DNA from: CAYRHS01 sp964424125
Lineage (GTDB): Bacteria > Actinomycetota > Acidimicrobiia > IMCC26256 > JAOSJL01
Direction: 5' to 3'
Assembly (NCBI GenBank): GCA_964424125.1
Contig: CAYRHS010000084.1
Coordinates: forward strand, 1 to 13,887
DNA: 13,887 bases
Made by a program: the position numbers and the translations under genes. Below the pieces are notes generated by a model. It made no database searches, was not told where the DNA came from, and worked only from the letters and a program-made list of their open reading frames with translations. Below are positions 13,075 through 13,887 of the stretch, in pieces. Numbering within the stretch: the stretch's first letter is position 1; the number at the start of each line of letters is the position of its first letter.

Positions 13075-13680
13075 TCAGGCGTGCAGCGTCGAGCGGATCT
13101 GGTCGAGCGCGAGGGCGTACGCGGCACGCAGGTCGACGGTGTCGGGCGCGTTCAGCCAGAGCAGGTCGATGCCGATGGCGGTGCCCTCGATCACGGCGAA
13201 CAGCGCATCCAGGTCGACGTCGGTGCGGAACGTGCCGTCGCCCTGGCCCGCCTCGATCATCGAACGGATCTGCGCGCGTCCCTCCTCGAACCAACGCCGG
13301 AACTCCTGCTCCACCTCCGGCTCGTCGAGCTGCTCCAGCATGACGGTGTAGAAGAAACGGAGGTTGAGTCCCTGCTCGCGCTCGGCTTGTTCGATCTTGC
13401 GCGAGAGCGCCTCCTCCAGCGCGTCGATGCCGGCCCGCTCGGACCACGGCGGGGCGACCTCCGCCTCGAACGTCTCGAGGTTCGCCCGCACGGTCTCGAT
13501 CACGAGCTCCTGCTTCGAGGCGAAGTAGTGGTAGAGGGCGGCTTTCGTCACGCCGACGGCTTCCGCGATCGTGGCCAGGGAGGTGGCGCGCACTCCCTGC
13601 TCCGCGAAGAGCTTCGTCGCCGCCGCCACGATCTCGCGCCGCGAGACCTCCTGGCGCGCTTCGGCCATCGGGTTGGACAC
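13075..13680 (-). CDS. TetR/AcrR-family transcriptional regulator
   Basis: This 201-residue repressor-type regulator has an N-terminal helix-turn-helix: SRREIVAAATKLFAEQGVRA (13-32), TSLATIAEAVGVTKAALYHY (33-52), then FASKQELV. The all-helical ligand-binding C-terminal domain includes FFYTVMLEQLDEPEVEQEF and a hydrophobic final helix. The GTG at 13680 is preferred because GGGAG (complement of 13687-13691) lies 6 nt upstream. An ATG at 13668 has no SD, and a start at 13743 would place the operator palindrome inside the gene. It heads the 12-gene unit and probably represses itself and the downstream enzymes until an inducer (perhaps a pathway intermediate) binds. The ligand pocket gives no clue to the inducer. 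Confidence 0.92.
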   Translation of the reverse strand: MSNPMAEARQEVSRREIVAAATKLFAEQGVRATSLATIAEAVGVTKAALYHYFASKQELVIETVRANLETFEAEVAPPWSERAGIDALEEALSRKIEQAEREQGLNLRFFYTVMLEQLDEPEVEQEFRRWFEEGRAQIRSMIEAGQGDGTFRTDVDLDALFAVIEGTAIGIDLLWLNAPDTVDLRAAYALALDQIRSTLHA

Positions 13681-13694
13681 GATCGGCTCCCGGG

Positions 13695-13710
13695 CTGACT
13701 GATCGGTCAG
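13695..13710. promoter_or_regulatory. Quasi-palindromic TetR operator candidate
   Basis: CTGACT-GATC-GGTCAG is symmetric at 7 of 8 base pairs around the central GATC. Such TGACnGATCnGTCA sequences are typical of TetR-family self-operators. It lies 15 bp upstream of the regulator's chosen start and just downstream of the predicted -10, where binding would block transcription initiation. The flanking TGAATTCA (13711-13718) is a second, separate palindrome. Confidence 0.6.
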
Positions 13711-13713
13711 TGA

Positions 13714-13743
13714 ATTCAACCGGTCGGTCGCGACGGTCGTCAA
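13714..13743 (-). promoter_or_regulatory. Possible sigma70-type promoter of the TetR-led unit
   Basis: On the minus strand TTGACG (complement of 13738-13743) is separated by 18 nt from TTGAAT (complement of 13714-13719). The -35 match is good. The -10 matches 4 of 6 positions but lacks the important second-position A. The operator candidate follows directly. The -35 overlaps the P450 stop codon. Confidence 0.35.
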
Positions 13744-13887
13744 GCCCGGAGTTCCACGGGCAGCGACTCGACGCCGCGCATGAACGCCTTGTTGGTGAAG
13801 GTCCGTCGGATCTCGGGGTCCACCAGCGAGTAGTCGGGCACGCGCGCGAGGAGCTCCTGGATCGCGACGGTCGACTCGAGACGGGCC
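13740..13887 (-). CDS. Cytochrome P450, C-terminal end (partial)
   Basis: Forty-eight codons including the stop (TGA, complement of 13740-13742) enter from the right edge. The peptide begins ARLESTVAIQELLARVPDYS, continues LVDPEIRRTF and ends RGVESLPVELRA. This is the L-helix and terminal beta-sheet of bacterial P450s (family pattern HLARLE.r.al.ELL.r.Pd...RG...LPV). The heme Cys would lie just outside the window. It reads in the same direction as the TetR unit, and its stop overlaps that unit's putative -35. Reads through P450 into the operon are possible. Subfamily and substrate cannot be told. Confidence 0.85.
   Translation of the reverse strand, partial: ARLESTVAIQELLARVPDYSLVDPEIRRTFTNKAFMRGVESLPVELRA

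Larger units (their letters stand above)
3223..13680 (-). other. Predicted twelve-gene transcription unit for pyrimidine/ureide metabolism
   Basis: Twelve consecutive minus-strand genes, from TetR to the terminal SDR, are separated by 23 nt at most. Overlaps occur at LLM/PF06684 (1 nt), PF06684/aminotransferase (4 nt) and GH172/deaminase (4 nt). Gaps of 1 nt occur on both sides of the alpha/beta hydrolase. No promoter-sized gap or U-tract terminator is visible inside. The only candidate internal control points are the palindrome at 4651-4666 and the hairpin at 7182-7218. Confidence 0.75.

Noticed and set aside
13681..13743. Upstream ATG start for the TetR gene at 13743
   Set aside because: It would place the promoter and operator inside the coding region, and the added residues are unconserved. 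The GTG at 13680 has a properly spaced GGGAG.
1..13887. tRNA/rRNA genes, CRISPR arrays, transposases, integrases or toxin-antitoxin pairs
   Set aside because: I saw no matching sequence structure or protein motifs. Nearly every base is accounted for by metabolic genes.

Overview
The window is very GC-rich and densely packed. It has strong third-position G/C bias, frequent GTG starts, overlapping stop/start codons and protein families common in Actinomycetota. I read it as a high-GC actinobacterium, probably from a metagenomic or poorly studied lineage. The genus cannot be told from the sequence. I see no tRNA, rRNA, CRISPR array, insertion sequence or integrase.

Layout. (1) Positions 1-248 hold an internal thiolase fragment on the minus strand, butted against a 5'-truncated M20 carbamoylase on the plus strand. 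The two meet at a perfect 8-bp inverted repeat, so this is a chimeric join, either biological or from assembly. (2) Positions 242-2274, plus strand: the M20-type N-carbamoyl-amino-acid hydrolase is followed 5 nt later by a nitrilase-fold N-carbamoyl-D-amino-acid hydrolase. (3) 2271-2696, minus strand: a DHFR/RibD-like protein that lacks its C-terminal part. (4) 2756-3235, plus strand: a nucleoside 2-deoxyribosyltransferase, divergent from (3). (5) 3223-13680, minus strand: a run of twelve genes with gaps of 23 nt at most and several 1-4 nt overlaps. In transcription order they are a TetR regulator, a carbamoylase-type nitrilase, an LLM-class flavin/F420 oxidoreductase, an 'amino acid synthesis' (PF06684/DUF1185) protein, a class-III aminotransferase, an SDR, a hydantoinase/dihydropyrimidinase-type amidohydrolase, an alpha/beta hydrolase, a GH172 (DUF2961) furanosidase-family protein, a yeast-type cytosine deaminase, uracil phosphoribosyltransferase and a second SDR. 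(6) 13740-13887, minus strand: the C-terminus of a cytochrome P450.

How the genes may work together (inference). The large minus-strand unit looks like pyrimidine or cyclic-ureide salvage and catabolism. GH172 could release a base or ureide from a furanoside, and the deaminase would convert cytosine to uracil. Uracil could then be salvaged to UMP by uracil phosphoribosyltransferase, or catabolised. In the catabolic branch a ring reduction would be followed by hydantoinase ring opening, nitrilase removal of the carbamoyl group, class-III transamination and SDR redox chemistry, which is the logic of uracil to beta-alanine to malonate semialdehyde. No classical dihydropyrimidine dehydrogenase is present. 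The LLM oxidoreductase, directly followed by the uncharacterised PF06684 protein, is the obvious candidate for the missing redox step. The M20 and D-carbamoylase pair and the deoxyribosyltransferase on the left carry the same ureide/nucleobase theme. The TetR gene opens the unit behind a quasi-palindromic operator and is the likely local regulator.
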